DNA of 64,000 bases, taken from Notospermus geniculatus (lineage: Eukaryota > Nemertea > Pilidiophora > Heteronemertea > Lineidae). Positions 29,001-44,000 of the stretch are shown piece after piece. Location of the stretch: NCBI GenBank assembly GCA_002633025.1, contig NMRB01000386.1, positions 210,433 through 274,432 of the forward strand, in the 5' to 3' direction. Every line of letters begins with the position of its first letter. Position 1 is the first letter of the stretch. Under the pieces are notes generated by a model. It was given only the letters and a program-made list of their open reading frames with translations, searched no databases and was not told the origin of the DNA. A program made the position numbers and the translations under genes.

Positions 29001-32000
29001 AAATAGGAAATGAAACAGAAAAATTCCACAGAATGAAAATGATTCAAAGACCATGTAGAAATTCTATAAGCAAAGAAACCCGGGCAAAATTTTGGAACTC
29101 GGGTGGCATGACTATTCTTCCAACCTGATCAGGAAAATCGGCCCTCGTCATGTAGTGTGTATAGTGTGGTCTTGATCTGAACTAGCGCTTCAGTTTAACG
29201 CAGAAAAAAAAGTCCGTCTCGAAAAACCCGTCGGATTTCGCATTTGAGAAATTGTTAATGGCCTTGGTGAACCTGCACATTTCAATAGCTGAAATGTACT
29301 TCGTAACAGGTAAACAGTAGCAGATCAATGCGCAGGCAATCTGACAGCCCTTGTTGATCATTCAGCGACATCCGACAGGTTTTCCTAGACCGCCACAGAA
29401 ATGTTACGATCAGAAGACCATGTGGAAAAATCAATTAAACCAAATCTCCAATAGCCATCGACAGAACTAACGCCGTGTCAAACCCCACAGAGCTGTTGAT
29501 ATGAAGATGTCACAATTCAAATTGCTAACAGTTCAATCAAGACTTTATCTAACCAAAACACATCCACTGATCCTCTGAGCTGATACGGTAACAGCTATCA
29601 CTGGTGATCACTGTAATAAACTAGTCAGACGAGATCCCGCGAATAATCACCGCCCATACAACCAATCAGTCAGCAGGAAACACACCACACACCATTTCCT
29701 TCATTGTTGGGTACGCCACGAGTCTTGTGTTACTGAGTGACGATACATGTCAATTTCTTCACTGATCGTGTCAATTGATGAAGTGATGGCTCTGCTTTTA
29801 GCAAATATTGCAGCTGCGATCGATCACAAATCCAAGAGAATGGATAGAACTCATCAAAAGAATGGAAGAGTTTCCTGTCGTTAGAGGCCGCCACAAGTTA
29901 GCGGTCCTAGAACGTCATGGAATTTGACGTCATAGAGAAGAAGTGCACGCCACAACGTCATCCATAATGACATGGAGGCCATGATTTACGTCTGTGACGT
30001 TCTAGGACCGCAAAGAGGCGGTCTCTAACGGCAGGAAAGTCTCCCATTGCTTGAATATTGAGTTGAGAATCAAGTCACGAGGAGCCTTCATAGCCTGGTT
30101 ATCACGTCTGCTTAGCAAGCGGCAGGTCCCGGGTTCGAATCCCGGGCCAGAAGGGATTACATCATCCCTGGCTCTTCAGTCCGTCGTATGGGAGAGTAAG
30201 CCATGGTGCTTTGTACCTTGTGCTTTTGCAAGGGCAAGTAAAAGACACCATCCAAGTGAGGAACAAGAGTAGCTTGAGATGGCCTCTTCCATATGACCAG
30301 GGCCAATCTGCTTTGCCTTTGGCACTGATGGGAAAAAATCTCATACAAATACCACACACATGGATCAACTGAACTGACCTCAGTCTCGCACCCTATCAAC
30401 GTATCATCAGTCACGGATCAGACAAGATCAATCACAGAAACCACCGTGATGCCAAGCAAGCTGTAGGTCAGACTCCGATACGATGACGCACACCGCCCAA
30501 TCATCATTCCAGACACATCGGCCAATAATAACCAAGTCTGGAAACTAACGCCTCCCTTAATTACCAAGCAGTCTACCTTGGCAACCGTCATTAAAATGCA
30601 ACAAGTCGTGTATCACGTCAACATCATCGCCGCCAAGCCCCTAACCTGATTAAATCTCTGTTTTAACACTGTGAAGAGGCTGTGGGCCATGATTCAGAGT
30701 ATCTACTGATTTCAGGGAAGAGAAGTATCAAGTGGGCCAAAAAATATCCCCCCATCCCCCCAACAGGCACCAACAGGCCTTAATGAGGAACCTGCAGAAC
30801 TACTGCTACTGGGCGGTGCTGTGAAAGTTTTTTTTCGATGTCTTAAGGTTGCACTGTGCCAATGGTGTCTTGACACGACATCAGTGTTCTGTTTCTGATG
30901 TCATCAGTCGCACCACTTGCAGTGCCAACCTGTCAGGATAAAAAGTTGTCCAGGTTCCTCATGGAGGGGTTGCACGTTTTAGGACCACGTTTTAGTATGA
31001 CTAGATAGACGCGCATTAGACATCATGAGATGAGATTGTTGTCTTCTTTTGTCTGGACTTAAGGCTCATTTCCACTTCAGCAGATACCCCCGTGGTTTGC
31101 AGCGAGCTGCGCGGTTTTCACAGGGTTTTGGATAATCCTTCGATGGTTTGACACTACATGGCGTGTTAATTATCCCAATGCCTCTCGCTGCAACCCGCGG
31201 CGGAATCTGCTGAAGTTGAAATGAGCCTTTAGTCTTGGGCCCCATAGGGAACCCAACACGATGATCCCTTCTTCAATATTTTTGAACACAACATAATAAA
31301 ATATCTCGTGATTCTAGCCTCATATCGAGATTAATCAGCTCACTGTCTAGCAACAGATGACATGACAACATTACTATTGTTTCCTGGACAATTTCCGGCT
31401 TAGACTCGCACTGTGACTCCTTGATTAGTGAGGGTAAGGTACATCCGGTTTGTCTGGTAAGAATGCTCGGCTGAGTCAGCGGAAAGGGATTGTGTGGCTG
31501 AACTATGAAGTTATGAAACAGCTGTGTGTTCCGGCGGTTGAGACGGATGAGCATTTGGTATTGTTTAATACTGGGCGAGCATCGCTAGCGAGAAGATTCC
31601 ACGCATCGCTGTCCAGCGCACACCTGGCATCGACAACCATTATTGCTCAGTGGCAATATATACTTCAAGTATACTCGAAGTATACTTCAAGTATACTCCA
31701 AGAGAGAGCCACATCAGTGTACTGCCTTGGCAAATTACACTACGTGGACGCCTCCCAACGCAGTATCCACGCCGCCTCGATCGTATCGCTTAGCCTCGTT
31801 TGTTGGAGTTTTATTGACCAGCGGGGCCGCATTACAGGATTGGGTTCATGTTATCCACAGGATACAAGTGTATTGGGCCACTTGTTGTCCGTAGTCTGCA
31901 CTCCGGGAAATCGGTTGACTGGGATTATACTGAAGATACTGCTATTGGATCTTCCTGGCACGGTTTGAGGGTCATCATTTACATGTATAGCAATGTGGCT

Positions 32001-35000
32001 CAACTTTGGATTATTTTACTTACTGATGCCTTCACACGGAGTCCAACTCGTGCCGTTGCACAGTTTGGTAGTCAAGTACGCTAACCACTCGACTACTGGG
32101 CTGCTGCTGCAATCAGCCTATTGGCTTACATTCCCGGCTAATAAAACAGTTCGACTGTTCGACATTTTTACATACCATGAAAAACGTCACACCGTACCTT
32201 GCCGAACGAGAAAAGACTGCAACCAATCATAAATATTTCATTCTATTTCATTATCTGCAGAACTGTTGAAAGTCATACCCGTCATTGTAGCAAGTAAAAC
32301 ATAAGAGCTACTTGTTCAACCATTAATTTACCAACTCCTCTCGTCTTTTTGAAGTGAATGTACCACAGGTACGCCTGGCGTTTGTTTTCCATAGCAACCA
32401 ACTAAGCATGCAGTGCTATGCCTGTACCGTCTGGAACGCATTGATTTTCAGCAATTGGTATATGGTCAGAGAATGCAGACTTCGTCGTCAAGAAGGCGAG
32501 ATTTCTCCAAGGTTTTATCTTGGGTTCGATGGCAGTCACCAACTAGGCTATCATCGCACCCAGAGCCTTCACAACCGGCTCCCCTTCTCACGCTTGGTTC
32601 CAAGGGATGGGTGCGACTGATGACCTGAGATACTCAGGATGCAACTAGGCATACCATTCTTCATAGACTGCGATTATCGCAATCGGTCACCTCGTCTGCG
32701 AGTGGTTGGCAACAACTGATGAAATGTTCCAAGGACCATGTGCTCACCTGGGTGAATGTACCAGAGGAATAAAGTGACGAATGTTAAGTCGAAATGTTCC
32801 AGGGTCATATGATCATGGTCAAAATCTGGCATACCTTACATATACATATACATGTAGAGAGACACTAGATACAAATTCCCATACCCTACCAGCAGAGAAA
32901 ATTAGTTGCTATTGACAACATTTATTTTTTCAAAATGGCTGACTGACAGCCATATTTGAAACACAATAGGGCTAAAATTTGGCTTACACACAGAAAGTAT
33001 CTTGGTACATGGGCCTATTCACACCAGTTTTAGAACATTCCATCTGGAGTTGTTCATTGATATGGGCCAAAGTACATTTTCAGGATGGCTGCCTGGCGGC
33101 CATACATTCAATCGATATTGTCCATACACTTAACTGCCATGTTGGGCACTCAGGTCTTGATTTACAGACCAAACTTTAGACTCGATAGGATGGGCGTGGC
33201 CAATATATTGATGAACAGAAGCACCAGTGTTTACAAACGACTGTGTTGCATGACGCACTTCATCTGCAAACAAAAAAAACGTCAACGCTGGACTTCTCTT
33301 TAAAAGAGGTACCAGCACTTCAGCTTTCAGCTGCCGAGCATCGTAAACAGCAATGTTTGACCGTGGATGAGGTGGATAAATATTCAATACCAATAAAAAA
33401 ATTGACGTGGGTGTATCCATCACCACGGGGATGCTTCATGTAAAATATATCCGCGGTTTAGTATGCGTGACTTGTTTGATGATGTAGAAGTGATGGCAAT
33501 GAATAGGTTTTTGTCATTTTATGTCAAATCACAAAGTTCAGTGCTTTTAAGATGATTGTAACTTCACAGACTACAAGTGAGCAGCTATGACTTTGCACCA
33601 TGACATTCTGGGCGGATACAGGATTCTGGTAAAGGGGGGCACAGAAGGCCACAGGGGGTGACCGATGAAGGCGAGCACCGGAATCGCGAAGCCACAGCGA
33701 GGGTTCTGGAGGCTCATCCTCATATTTTGAAGAAATGGTTCAAATTTCCAGGGGCGGATCCAGGATTCTAGTAAAGGGGGGGGGCACAGAAGGTCACAGG
33801 CGGACCGATGAAGGCGAGCACCGAAAGCGCAAAGTCACCTGTCTGGGGGTCTCCAGAAAGCCGTTGGCGTGATTTCAGTCCCCGCATCTGAGGGACAAAT
33901 TACAAGGAAATTCTGTGGCACTTTGAAAAAGGGCAATTTTTCTAACGTTGGTCACCGAAAAATGGGGGGAGCACGGGCCGGGTGTGCCCCCTGGATCTGC
34001 GCCTGGCATTGGAAAGGATGGCAACTTTGGATCCCTTTCCTGATGACGTTTTGAAATGTCACTTGACAGGCTCCACAAAATGCCAGGGAATGTGTTAAGA
34101 AACATTTTGTCAACAGATCATTTTCCCATTGAAAGAGCAAGAAACTTGTTAGTCTGTAATAAATGGAGTTTCATCTTTGAAACTGTCTATGCAGTCAACA
34201 AAGTCAAGCAACTCTTCAACACTGCACCAGTTGCCAATTTGACTGCCACCTCATATCCTTTGATCACCAACTCAAGAGCGCCTGTCAGAGGAAGCTGCTT
34301 TTGAACGTTTGTCGTCTGCTTTGAGAGTGGAATTAAAGATTATGATCTGCGATGAAAACGTCTCGTACGTGGCCCGGGGTATGAAAACCCCTTCAAAGGA
34401 CTTCATTTCAGCAGGCATGAAAACTCATTTGGAACATTGTCTGAACTCCAGCAGATAATTTAATTATCTGCTGGAGTCCCACTTTTTAAATTATCATACT
34501 CTATCTTTGCAGCAGTCTAGACTTTGAAGGATTAACAGGGAATGTTTTACATATTTCCACTTTTGTGGCTCAAATTTCCGTGACCATTAAACTCTTGTGA
34601 AAATCACAATGTTCTGATTTTCACAACATTAAAACAGCACGTGATTTTACATTATATTGAATTGGTTTCTTTGATATACTGGACTTTCACGCTCCTAACA
34701 TTCGGCCCGATCTTTACACAGGGTATGTCAAAGCCCACGATAGGTTGTACTAGGTGGGGTTTAGGCCTTATACATATAGTCTACAGATAGATGCCCTTGT
34801 CATGGTCCCTGGCACATGCACAACTCTACAACGGATGTCACAAGGCAAAGGTCCAGTGTTTACGCTAGTCAAACTTTACTCAAAATATATGTGTGAACAC
34901 CCTGTAATGTGGGAGGAAACCAGAGAAACCAACATGTTGAGGAGCGGTTGCCCTCTCCAACACGTAAGCCAGGTCCACCCATGCCCACACAGGCGCCGTT

Positions 35001-38000
35001 TCAGCCACTACGCCCCAATCCAATAACCCAACCCTTTAATGGCAGAAGGGAAAGACTGATCGATTAAAAGTCCATCAGTTTCGACTTCCAAGAGATTTTT
35101 CAGCTCGCTGGCTCTCTACTCTACTACTCAATTATCCACCATGTTCAATGAACAAGGATAAAAAAAACGGCAGCAGTCCAGCGATTCAGTGAAATGGCCC
35201 ATGTAAAACACTAAAGGGTTGTTCTGGTAGGGCATAAAATCATCATCATAATGAATTTTACACACTACATTATGATTCGGAAGCATGAGTACAAGGTTCA
35301 TGAATATTAATGAGATGGAAATACATGAATATTCATGAGGTAGGCCTTTCACATCATAAACTGAACAAACACGTGTGTGCACACGTTAGGCCTACAAAAC
35401 ACAGGCCCTATGATTACGGAACTGCATCAAACTGAGCAAATAAATTTGTCAGCCATTTTAGGCCTATTTCCATTGGATTTCACAATTTTTTTTCAAATTT
35501 AACTTATAGGAAATGATGAAGCGTCGATCGTGAGTGATCAGGTTTTATAATCTTAGCCCCGGACAATATCTTTCTCAGATCTTCATCCAGGGATGTCACA
35601 TATACCAAGTCGTCGAGGCCTACCTCCATGGACTTAGCGCCAGATGTGTCAAATCTCGCATTAGGATCAATCACCACCAGCTGTTTCCTGTGGGAATATC
35701 TACTCAATTCCAAATCGATTTAAACCGTCTTGTGTGTAGATTTTGTACAGTAATGCACACAGATTGTTGGCAGGAGTAGAGTTGAAACAGACCATAGAAT
35801 TCATTCGTATTCGTTCACCAATGTTTGTAATGATGTATATGAAAGTGTTGAACATTCAACTGGTGTTTTGACCAAGTAAGGTGAAAAAGAACATCCTTGT
35901 TGGCGCAACAACTAAGAAGTGAAGGTGCAGTTTTAGGTCGTGACGTGAGGCAACAAGTTTTACCAATTAAAGAGGCACAGTAGGCCTATTCCTTCCCTAT
36001 CCTGCGGTAAACATACCCGCTTTTAGGGAGACCTCTATTGACAATGTTGTTAAACTACCGCTTATCAACCTCACCCCATGTAGAGTAACTCTCGTTCCCA
36101 GGGTGTCCGCATATGCATAGTATTGTAATCATACATTCTCCAACACTGGAGTGAAAGGCAAAACAACGGTATTGGAGAATGACTGCAGGTGGCGCCACCT
36201 ATCGATAAAAAGTGGCAATATCGTGGCCTTTTAAGTCAAAATGACAAGTAATGGTAGGACTTAATCTTGCATCTCTTCACCACAACTCAAAGATCTGAGC
36301 CACACTGTCAATGTGATACCGGTATACATAATCCCCATGTAGAGTACGAACCACTCATCTCGAATCCCCGTCGAGACGAAAATGCTATTAACGCCATTAT
36401 CATTTGAAGATGAACAAGGGGTGTCATTGACAGATATGCTGATGTTCTGGCCTTCATGGCTGATTGTCGTCTAGACCATACCAATAGACGATATCACTCT
36501 AAACGAGTGCAACACGTCATTGCATGATGTCTTGAAGCGAGACGAAAAAAAATCAAATTGTTTCCCAACGTCATGATCGCTGAAACAACTGGATTTTTTT
36601 TCAAGTCACGTCATGGAATTCAGAAATGACGTCTGGGACGTCATGACGCTACGACCGTCAGGTGCTGCACTCTTTTGGAGTGATAGAGTCTATTGTTTTG
36701 CAATTTCACGCCTAAAGCTGGAAGTACGCCATCTTCCCTGACAAGGGTTCCTATCACTCCTACCCTCACTCCAGGGAGCGTAGTTTGAAGGGCGAAGTGA
36801 CCGTAGGTTCAATTCCAGTCAGACCCACTCATCATGTGATACAGAAGGCGACTTCCTTTGACAGCACAGGTTTTCTCCTGCCGTACTTTAATTTAGCCAA
36901 TGTTGTCTGTATATAGAGCTAATCATGCTGTATTCAGCAGTCAGCTCTTGATTGAACATTTTTTACTTGCTGCACCGCCGTTCCCCATCAATGGAAGCGA
37001 AATCCTGCGTGAATACCGGTAAATACCTTCAGACTCTGTGCCATCGACTTGGTGTGGTTTTCGTTCTATTTTCTGTTGAAATTCCATCCGTGCCCTGCCG
37101 AGAACACAAAGCCCAAGAAAAAACATATCGTCACATCGCGTCGGAATCAATACCGATGCCATGGAGAGTGAAACGCGTTGATAATGACGTCTGATCAACT
37201 GTGGCGTATCTGTCTGCCTCGGTGACACAGAATGCATAACTGATGATATCATTCTGCCATCGGGGATGATATCAGATGGCTAGTTCGGCTCAATGCCTTG
37301 CGATGCCACTTGATGCTGACGATAATGTTGATATTCTGACTTTATAGGGCTAGAAAAGGGCGTCCATTTGTTGCAGACTGCACCGGGAATCGAACCGGGT
37401 TCGCCCAAGTGCAAGGCAGGCAATTGAACACTACACACTATGGTGATGGAACTATAAATCTGATCCAATTGGAGAATTTTTTTATCATCTGTTTTTGCAC
37501 TATCGTCCTCCTGGCGTCAAATTTCCACCAATATACAGCACAAGTGGCAGTTTTTAATGAACTTGGAGTAATTTCCATAATATACCGTGAGTTAAGAATG
37601 GCTGCAGGCACAAGATTTATTGCTGGCATTTATAAATGATCTATGGGTAGAAATTAATCGAGAGCATATTAGCATATTACTATTACACCCAAGACTAGTT
37701 AATAAATCTCTCGGTTCCAGTGGATATAGCCGTCAAATGTTGTTTTTAAATCAGGATCGTATTCATGATTTATATTGCATTGAGAACTGAACACCAAATG
37801 CGGCATTTAATAAAGCAGAAGGAAACCAGAGTGCCCAGAGAAAACTTACTAATACTAGGATCAGACCCAGAACTTCAGAGGTGTGAGTCGCTGATGTTTC
37901 CACTGGGCCACTCTGACTGCAGCCGAGTCTGATGCACTGGCATTTTGTTTTCAGGTATAAGCTCAACATGGAGCAATGAACCGTTCAAAACAGAAAAATA

Positions 38001-41000
38001 TGAACAATTTTTGATCATTTTGCAACAAATCCCAAAAAGTGTGCAATGACACCCACACAATTTATATTGAAATTACGATGGTTTCAATTTTTCATGCCGC
38101 CTAACCTAAATTGCCGATGTTTTCAGCCCATCACCCCGAGTACACATGTTGCTGCTGCACAAGCAGTAAAACCAATGATCAGATACGAGCTACCAGCATG
38201 CCCTCCGAGGACACATTATTCACATCGTACACAGCCAATTCTGCCGGCTACTCGGTGTATAAAACCAAGAATGCCACCGAGCGCGATGTGATATTGGATT
38301 TTTGGAGATGTCGCTTGTATTGGGAGTTCGTTGCGAGTTCCAGAATGAATTCAAACGATTCATGACTGCGGTGTAACGTCATACAATGTATAGATACGCA
38401 CACAACATAAACTGTTATGGTACTTGACCATTCAACAGCAACCGAGATAACGATTATGCAAATCCACTTACTGAGAACCCCTATCAGTTTCACAGTCACC
38501 TGCTGATCAAAAAATTTTATGAAATTCAAACTAAATTTACAGACGCAACAGCTGTAAAACAAGAGCCGCCCACATGGTGATTCCATCAAGCCCAAACTAT
38601 GTATTGCCGATACGGCCCACCATGAAGAGCATGAACTTTTTTCAGACTGATTCCACGACCTCCTCCAGATGGCGCTTTTTGTTGTGAACGTTGTACAGGT
38701 CAGGTACATGCTAATGAAAACTGGGTGGAATTCTGCCCGGTGACATCGTTGCTGAGTAGGCCTTATGTGCCATAAATGCACTTCGTACGGGTGCCTTGAC
38801 AATGACATCATCGCCACTGATCAAAACAATATCAATGATAAATGCAGCGCGGATCCAACTGTAGAAATAAACATCGACATTAACAAATGAATTACAGGCC
38901 TACATCAGCACGGAACTACATTAAATTCAATATCAACAAGTGCAACTGCATACGAAATTACCATGGCGAATCGCAGCAATACTGATATATACTAATACAG
39001 TCACCTCGCGGTAAAATGTACACGAAGCACTGCGCTATCTGCACTGCACAGTTTTTCCAAATCAATATTCCCCCAACTACAGAATTGTCGGAGATACCAT
39101 GAGCTGCTCTTTGAAGCCTTCTGTTTAAACAGACACGCTGACTGTAAACAGTTTGAGATTTTATAGGGCTCCCTGGATTGATGCAGAAATGATGATAGGA
39201 GAATTGTCTGCTTCTGTCCTGCAGAATTATGATGGCGTCAATGGTATATACGACGAATAACAGGTCACTGGAAAGCTGTGGGCATGACGTTTTGTGACAT
39301 AACAAGTCACTGGAAAGCTGAAAGCATGACATTTTGTGACATAACAAGTCACTGGAAAACTAACGACATGAAATTTTGTGACATAACAAGTCACTGGAAA
39401 GCTGACAGCATGAAGCTTTGTGACATAACAGGACACTGGAAAGCAAAAGGCATGAAGTTCTGTGACATAACAAGTCACTGGAAAACTAACGACATGAAAT
39501 TTTGTGACATAACAAGTCACTGGAAAGCTGACAGCATGAAGCTTTGTGACAAAACAAGTCACTGGAAAGCTGAAGGCTAACGTTTTGTGACATACATTAA
39601 CAAGTCACTGGAAGATGAACGCATGATGTTTTGTGACATAACAAGTCACTGGAAAGCTGACGGCATGAAGTTTTTGACATAACAAGTCACTGGAAAGCTA
39701 AACCTTTACCAAAACTATATAAGGCATGCTTATGAAGTTCCGCTCATACGCCTACGTCCAATTTTTTATCCTAGCATTCCAGGGCACAAATAGAGTGTGA
39801 CAGACTTTATCGCGACAACGCACCCTGATATTTTTTATTCATTATCCCTCACCCATTGCCATCATCGTCAGTTTGCACCATTAACCGCTAATTTCGGTCG
39901 TACTTATGGAATATTGACGGTTTCATTATTTATACGATATATCGACGGTAATTTCGGAGGTCGTATTTCCATCAATCATGTATATGACCATGGAGGCACT
40001 CGACAGCTTCCACTAGGTCTGTATGTACACCGCTGTTGTTATGAACCGCCCAATGTATGCACTGTTACAATAGCATCGCATTCATTGATGTTTTGTTAAA
40101 ATAATATCCGATATTACTTGCAATATTGGGCGAATTTATTGCCATAGTAATGGTTCATGTTTGACTTGGCGTTGAGTGGCACACTATATGAGCAGTTTTT
40201 GCTACTGTACCAAGCAGAGTTGTTCAAAGGCGACCACCAGACTTGATATTCAGTTCTATTGGCCTAAAACTTAAGTGTTTTCCCCTGAAAATGGACGGGT
40301 TGAGTTTGAGCCACTCAGGTCTGAGCACAGGAACCACACACCCATTCCAACTCATTTCGCTGTTCATGAGAGACCACCACAGAAATCGACCAACATCCAA
40401 ATATAGACGTAGTTAATTAGTTCTGAGAGAGGTTCTCCGCGACCATTTGGACAGCCACTACAAATTACAAGTTACAAGCTCAGCGATCTGACGTTATAGT
40501 CCCTTGTTGGTTGTTTCATCTACTCAGAGAAGCAAGAGAGAAATTGGTCAGCGAGACATACCGTGGGGATGTCGGTAAAGAATTCCATTGCTCACCTCAA
40601 CAGCCGGAAATTGCTCTGGACCATTGGAACAACCTGGGACTGGGAGGGCCCCGTCGGACACCAGTTCTGGACACCAAGGATCAACCTTTGTCATAGTGAA
40701 GTTAAATCGATGTACCTCAGAGACTAGTTTCTTATGAACTTTCAAGGTTATCTTTAACCTTCAGGCAAACTCACTCTCTGTTCTCAAGTTGCTGATGTGA
40801 GATTTTTCTTGTTCAAGTTGGGCAACTCAGTCATAGAAAACTATCAGTCATTTTGCACAATGTTGCAGAAAAAGCCAGCAGCACACCAGACAATATCGCA
40901 AGCAATCTACTTGTCACCGATCTTCTCACTAACCACCGCAGACTCATCCTGGCACACCAGGGGCATCGCGTGACTGCACCTCCTGTTACATCACTCATAC

Positions 41001-44000
41001 CCCTGGCGTCAATAGAAGCATTTCTATTTCACGGCTTGGTCCTAGTCGCGAGTGGCCAATCAAAATGCTCCTTTTATAATTCGCGGCGTCGTCTCTCAAC
41101 TGGCCTCCAAAGAATACAAATAGGCCTATATTTTGTTGCAGCCTACATTTTAAGTACAGTTTTGTCCGTCAAGTCAGAAATCTACTGGAAATCCAAGCAT
41201 TTTGCGAGACATTAATCGGGAAACTTCACTCGATTCGATCCACTGTAGTGCACCGAGATAGCCACGGCTCTTCCGCTACGCGTAATCTGATTGGCTAATA
41301 TTTGGCGCGTAAACTAAACGGAACAGCCGCATTGAACAGTGTTTCTTGGCTATTGCCGCCTGGGGTAGAAGTCGACGGAATGTAGTTCGACGGAATGACG
41401 CACTACCCCAGGTAGGCCTGGATGCCGCAGACTAGGCGATATTGCTTTTGGTGTTGTTTAATAATGGGCGAACATTGCTGGCAAGAAGATTCCACCATCG
41501 GTGTCCAGCGGTGATATTGTCTGCTGTGCTGCTATTTCAATCTAGAGCTCTCAGCTTTTACGACTGCGCAGATTCGTATCATACATTTACAGCATAAAAT
41601 CTTGAATTTAGACGCAACATTTTTTGATGGGGTTAAATGAACAAAATGAATATTATGGGTGTGCCACTTTTTCAGGAACGGAGCGTAGAACACTCTTTGT
41701 GAATCTCACCCAATAGAACGAGGCATTATTGGATACTCGATGAGGAAATTGATTGAGGAAGCCATGCAAACAGAATATGATACGATAATATTACCTTCAG
41801 GCACTTGGTAAACTTTTCTACAATTGGTCCCGGCATTATGTTTCCTGAGATATTAGATCTCCAAGTATCTCTACCAATAACGATGTCTAGAAGCTTATCA
41901 GATAATGCTCTTTTTCTCTCAATGTGTTGTGACCTTTTTATTCCCTGTGAGCTAAAAATCTCACAAAATAATCCATTCCAGGAGAAATTTACAGAAAATC
42001 TCAACAGATTCGCTACTTCCCCTGAACAACAGACAATAAGGGTCTAACAATTACTTAGACAAAATGGTGGAAAACATTGACTCAAAGCCCTCATCAAGGA
42101 CATGTCAATGTCAAATTGTCTCCCTATGATGTGAACACAATCCACGCTAGAAAATCTGCGGGCATCCGATGTCCTGTCAACAGAAATGACCATCATAACA
42201 TGGAATACAATTATATAAACAAACAATGACAATGTTGACGGTATTTTGGCTCTTTGAAGTGATTTAGCCCAATTATTTCAGCCTGGCCCAGATTTTGAAG
42301 CAATTATGAAGATTTAGGTATTAGAGACCAATTTTTGGAAGTTGGTACAAGGCCTATCTACCACAGTCATTACAATCAATCGCTGACCAAAATTCAACCC
42401 ACACCACATTTGGGAGTAGGCTGTGTTGCTTTGAAGATAGATAAGGTACAAAGATTGCATTGAACGTTAAACAGTACTCGTGGTAATTTCAGTACCACTT
42501 TCTGTTCGGACGTCGAGCAATGCCAAAATTGGCAAAAAACCTGTTGATCGCAATGTCAAGTTCCAAAACATTCCCCGTCTGTAAAAGTAGAAGCTCTTAT
42601 GTAAAACTTCCTGGCATCTGAGATGCAAAACCATGATTTTTTATCTCTCATCTCCTAGAGCCGGCAGTGAGACGTTGGTCTGCCAAAAATGGCGGGTGTA
42701 CGCCCTCATGCCCCTTGGATCTGGGCCTGTACTAGCCGTGAACATGCATAGAACTGACCTGACCACATCTGAAATGTGACCAAAAGAATCTGAGACAAGA
42801 CCACCAAGACCAGATTAAAAGCGATAGCTATTTTTGTACCATCTTGCCACAAACAAACACGACGATATTTCATTACCTCCCAACCCCAAAAATAGCGTTC
42901 CCCACGGAACCATTAGTTGTCCGTTGACCAATCAGTGAAGACCATGCAAATCTAATCTCCCTTTTCATTAATTATGAACGACATGACTGACACAGCTGCT
43001 TTAAGGATGGCACTTCCATGAATTTCCTGTAACCATTATTGAATACCACAGCAGACGAAGTAACCGACAAGGTAAGTTGAGTGCACTGGAATCTCTGAGG
43101 GATGGGGAGAAGACAAGATGCCGCAAATTGGAGATATTGGCGAGTTTTTAAAAACTTTTTTTTGGTCATAATATGGCAACTTTCATGCCTAAAAAAAGAC
43201 TTCACCATTTTCATTGCCCACGCAGCACAGGCAGTTGTCTGCCAACCGCTGCAGACTAAAGCCTAGTTCATACTCCGCCGCACGACCATCGTTGGTGACC
43301 GAGTGCGTGATCTCGTGTTCGACGCCAACCCCGTCACATGATTTGGTCGGCGTCCGATCGCGAGACTACTTGAGACATTTCATAACCTGTCGCCGCCACT
43401 GACGTACGAATCAACTCCGTGAAGTCGGCGACCAGATTTTGATCACGCGTCAGATGCCGATGGTCGTGCGTCGATATTGCTTTAGGTGTGTTGCAAAGGG
43501 TAACCCCAAACCAGTTTGATTCCCGCAACCTGTTGCATCAACCAAAAGTGGTGAAGTGCACCCACAGTTTCAAAAAAAGCAAAACCGATGGCATAATAAT
43601 GAAGATGAAACATAACGTAATGTCAAGGCAGTATTCACGTTAATTACCATGGCCAACACACAGAGTCGTTACGGCCACAAATTGACTCGTTATCACCAGC
43701 TTGAGCAATTTCCATGCAAAATGTGTCCGCTTAGTGCATGTAAATTGATTATTTTTTTACAAGGCCATGAAGAGCCTTGTCGAAAATCCATACACTGAGG
43801 CTTCATGCATGATTCAAAGTTATCAACACTAAGATATTTTTTTACCCATTAACTGACATTATCAACAGATCTCTCTGATTAGAGAATAACTGCTTGTGAA
43901 AAATTGTGCAATTATCTTTTTTTCAGCATTTTGATGAAGAAAAATATTTGCTTTCATATTCTTGCTTTGCAAAATTGTGCTACATTGTGAGGACTACTGT

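Noticed and set aside
30085-30162. A functional tRNA-Ala (AGC) gene
   Set aside because: The B box and T arm are perfect, but the acceptor stem and part of the anticodon stem do not pair; kept as a SINE head or pseudogene.
31450-31968. A 172-codon plus-strand ORF
   Set aside because: It overlaps a MITE fragment and a TATACTTC palindrome array, and the peptide shows no family pattern.
35504-35687. An extra anoctamin exon between exons 1 and 2
   Set aside because: Reading it in phase 0 from its acceptor meets a stop within seven codons, so it cannot join exon 1; listed only as an unassigned candidate.
38248-38817. A 189-codon minus-strand ORF
   Set aside because: Composition looks random (many W, C, S and H), no domain pattern, no splice signals that fit, and it lies in a repeat-rich intron.
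39227-39580. Open frames of about 100 codons on both strands
   Set aside because: They come from a 42 bp tandem repeat whose period is a multiple of three; no other coding sign.
39255-39705. CRISPR-like array
   Set aside because: Repeats are contiguous without unique spacers and the host is eukaryotic.
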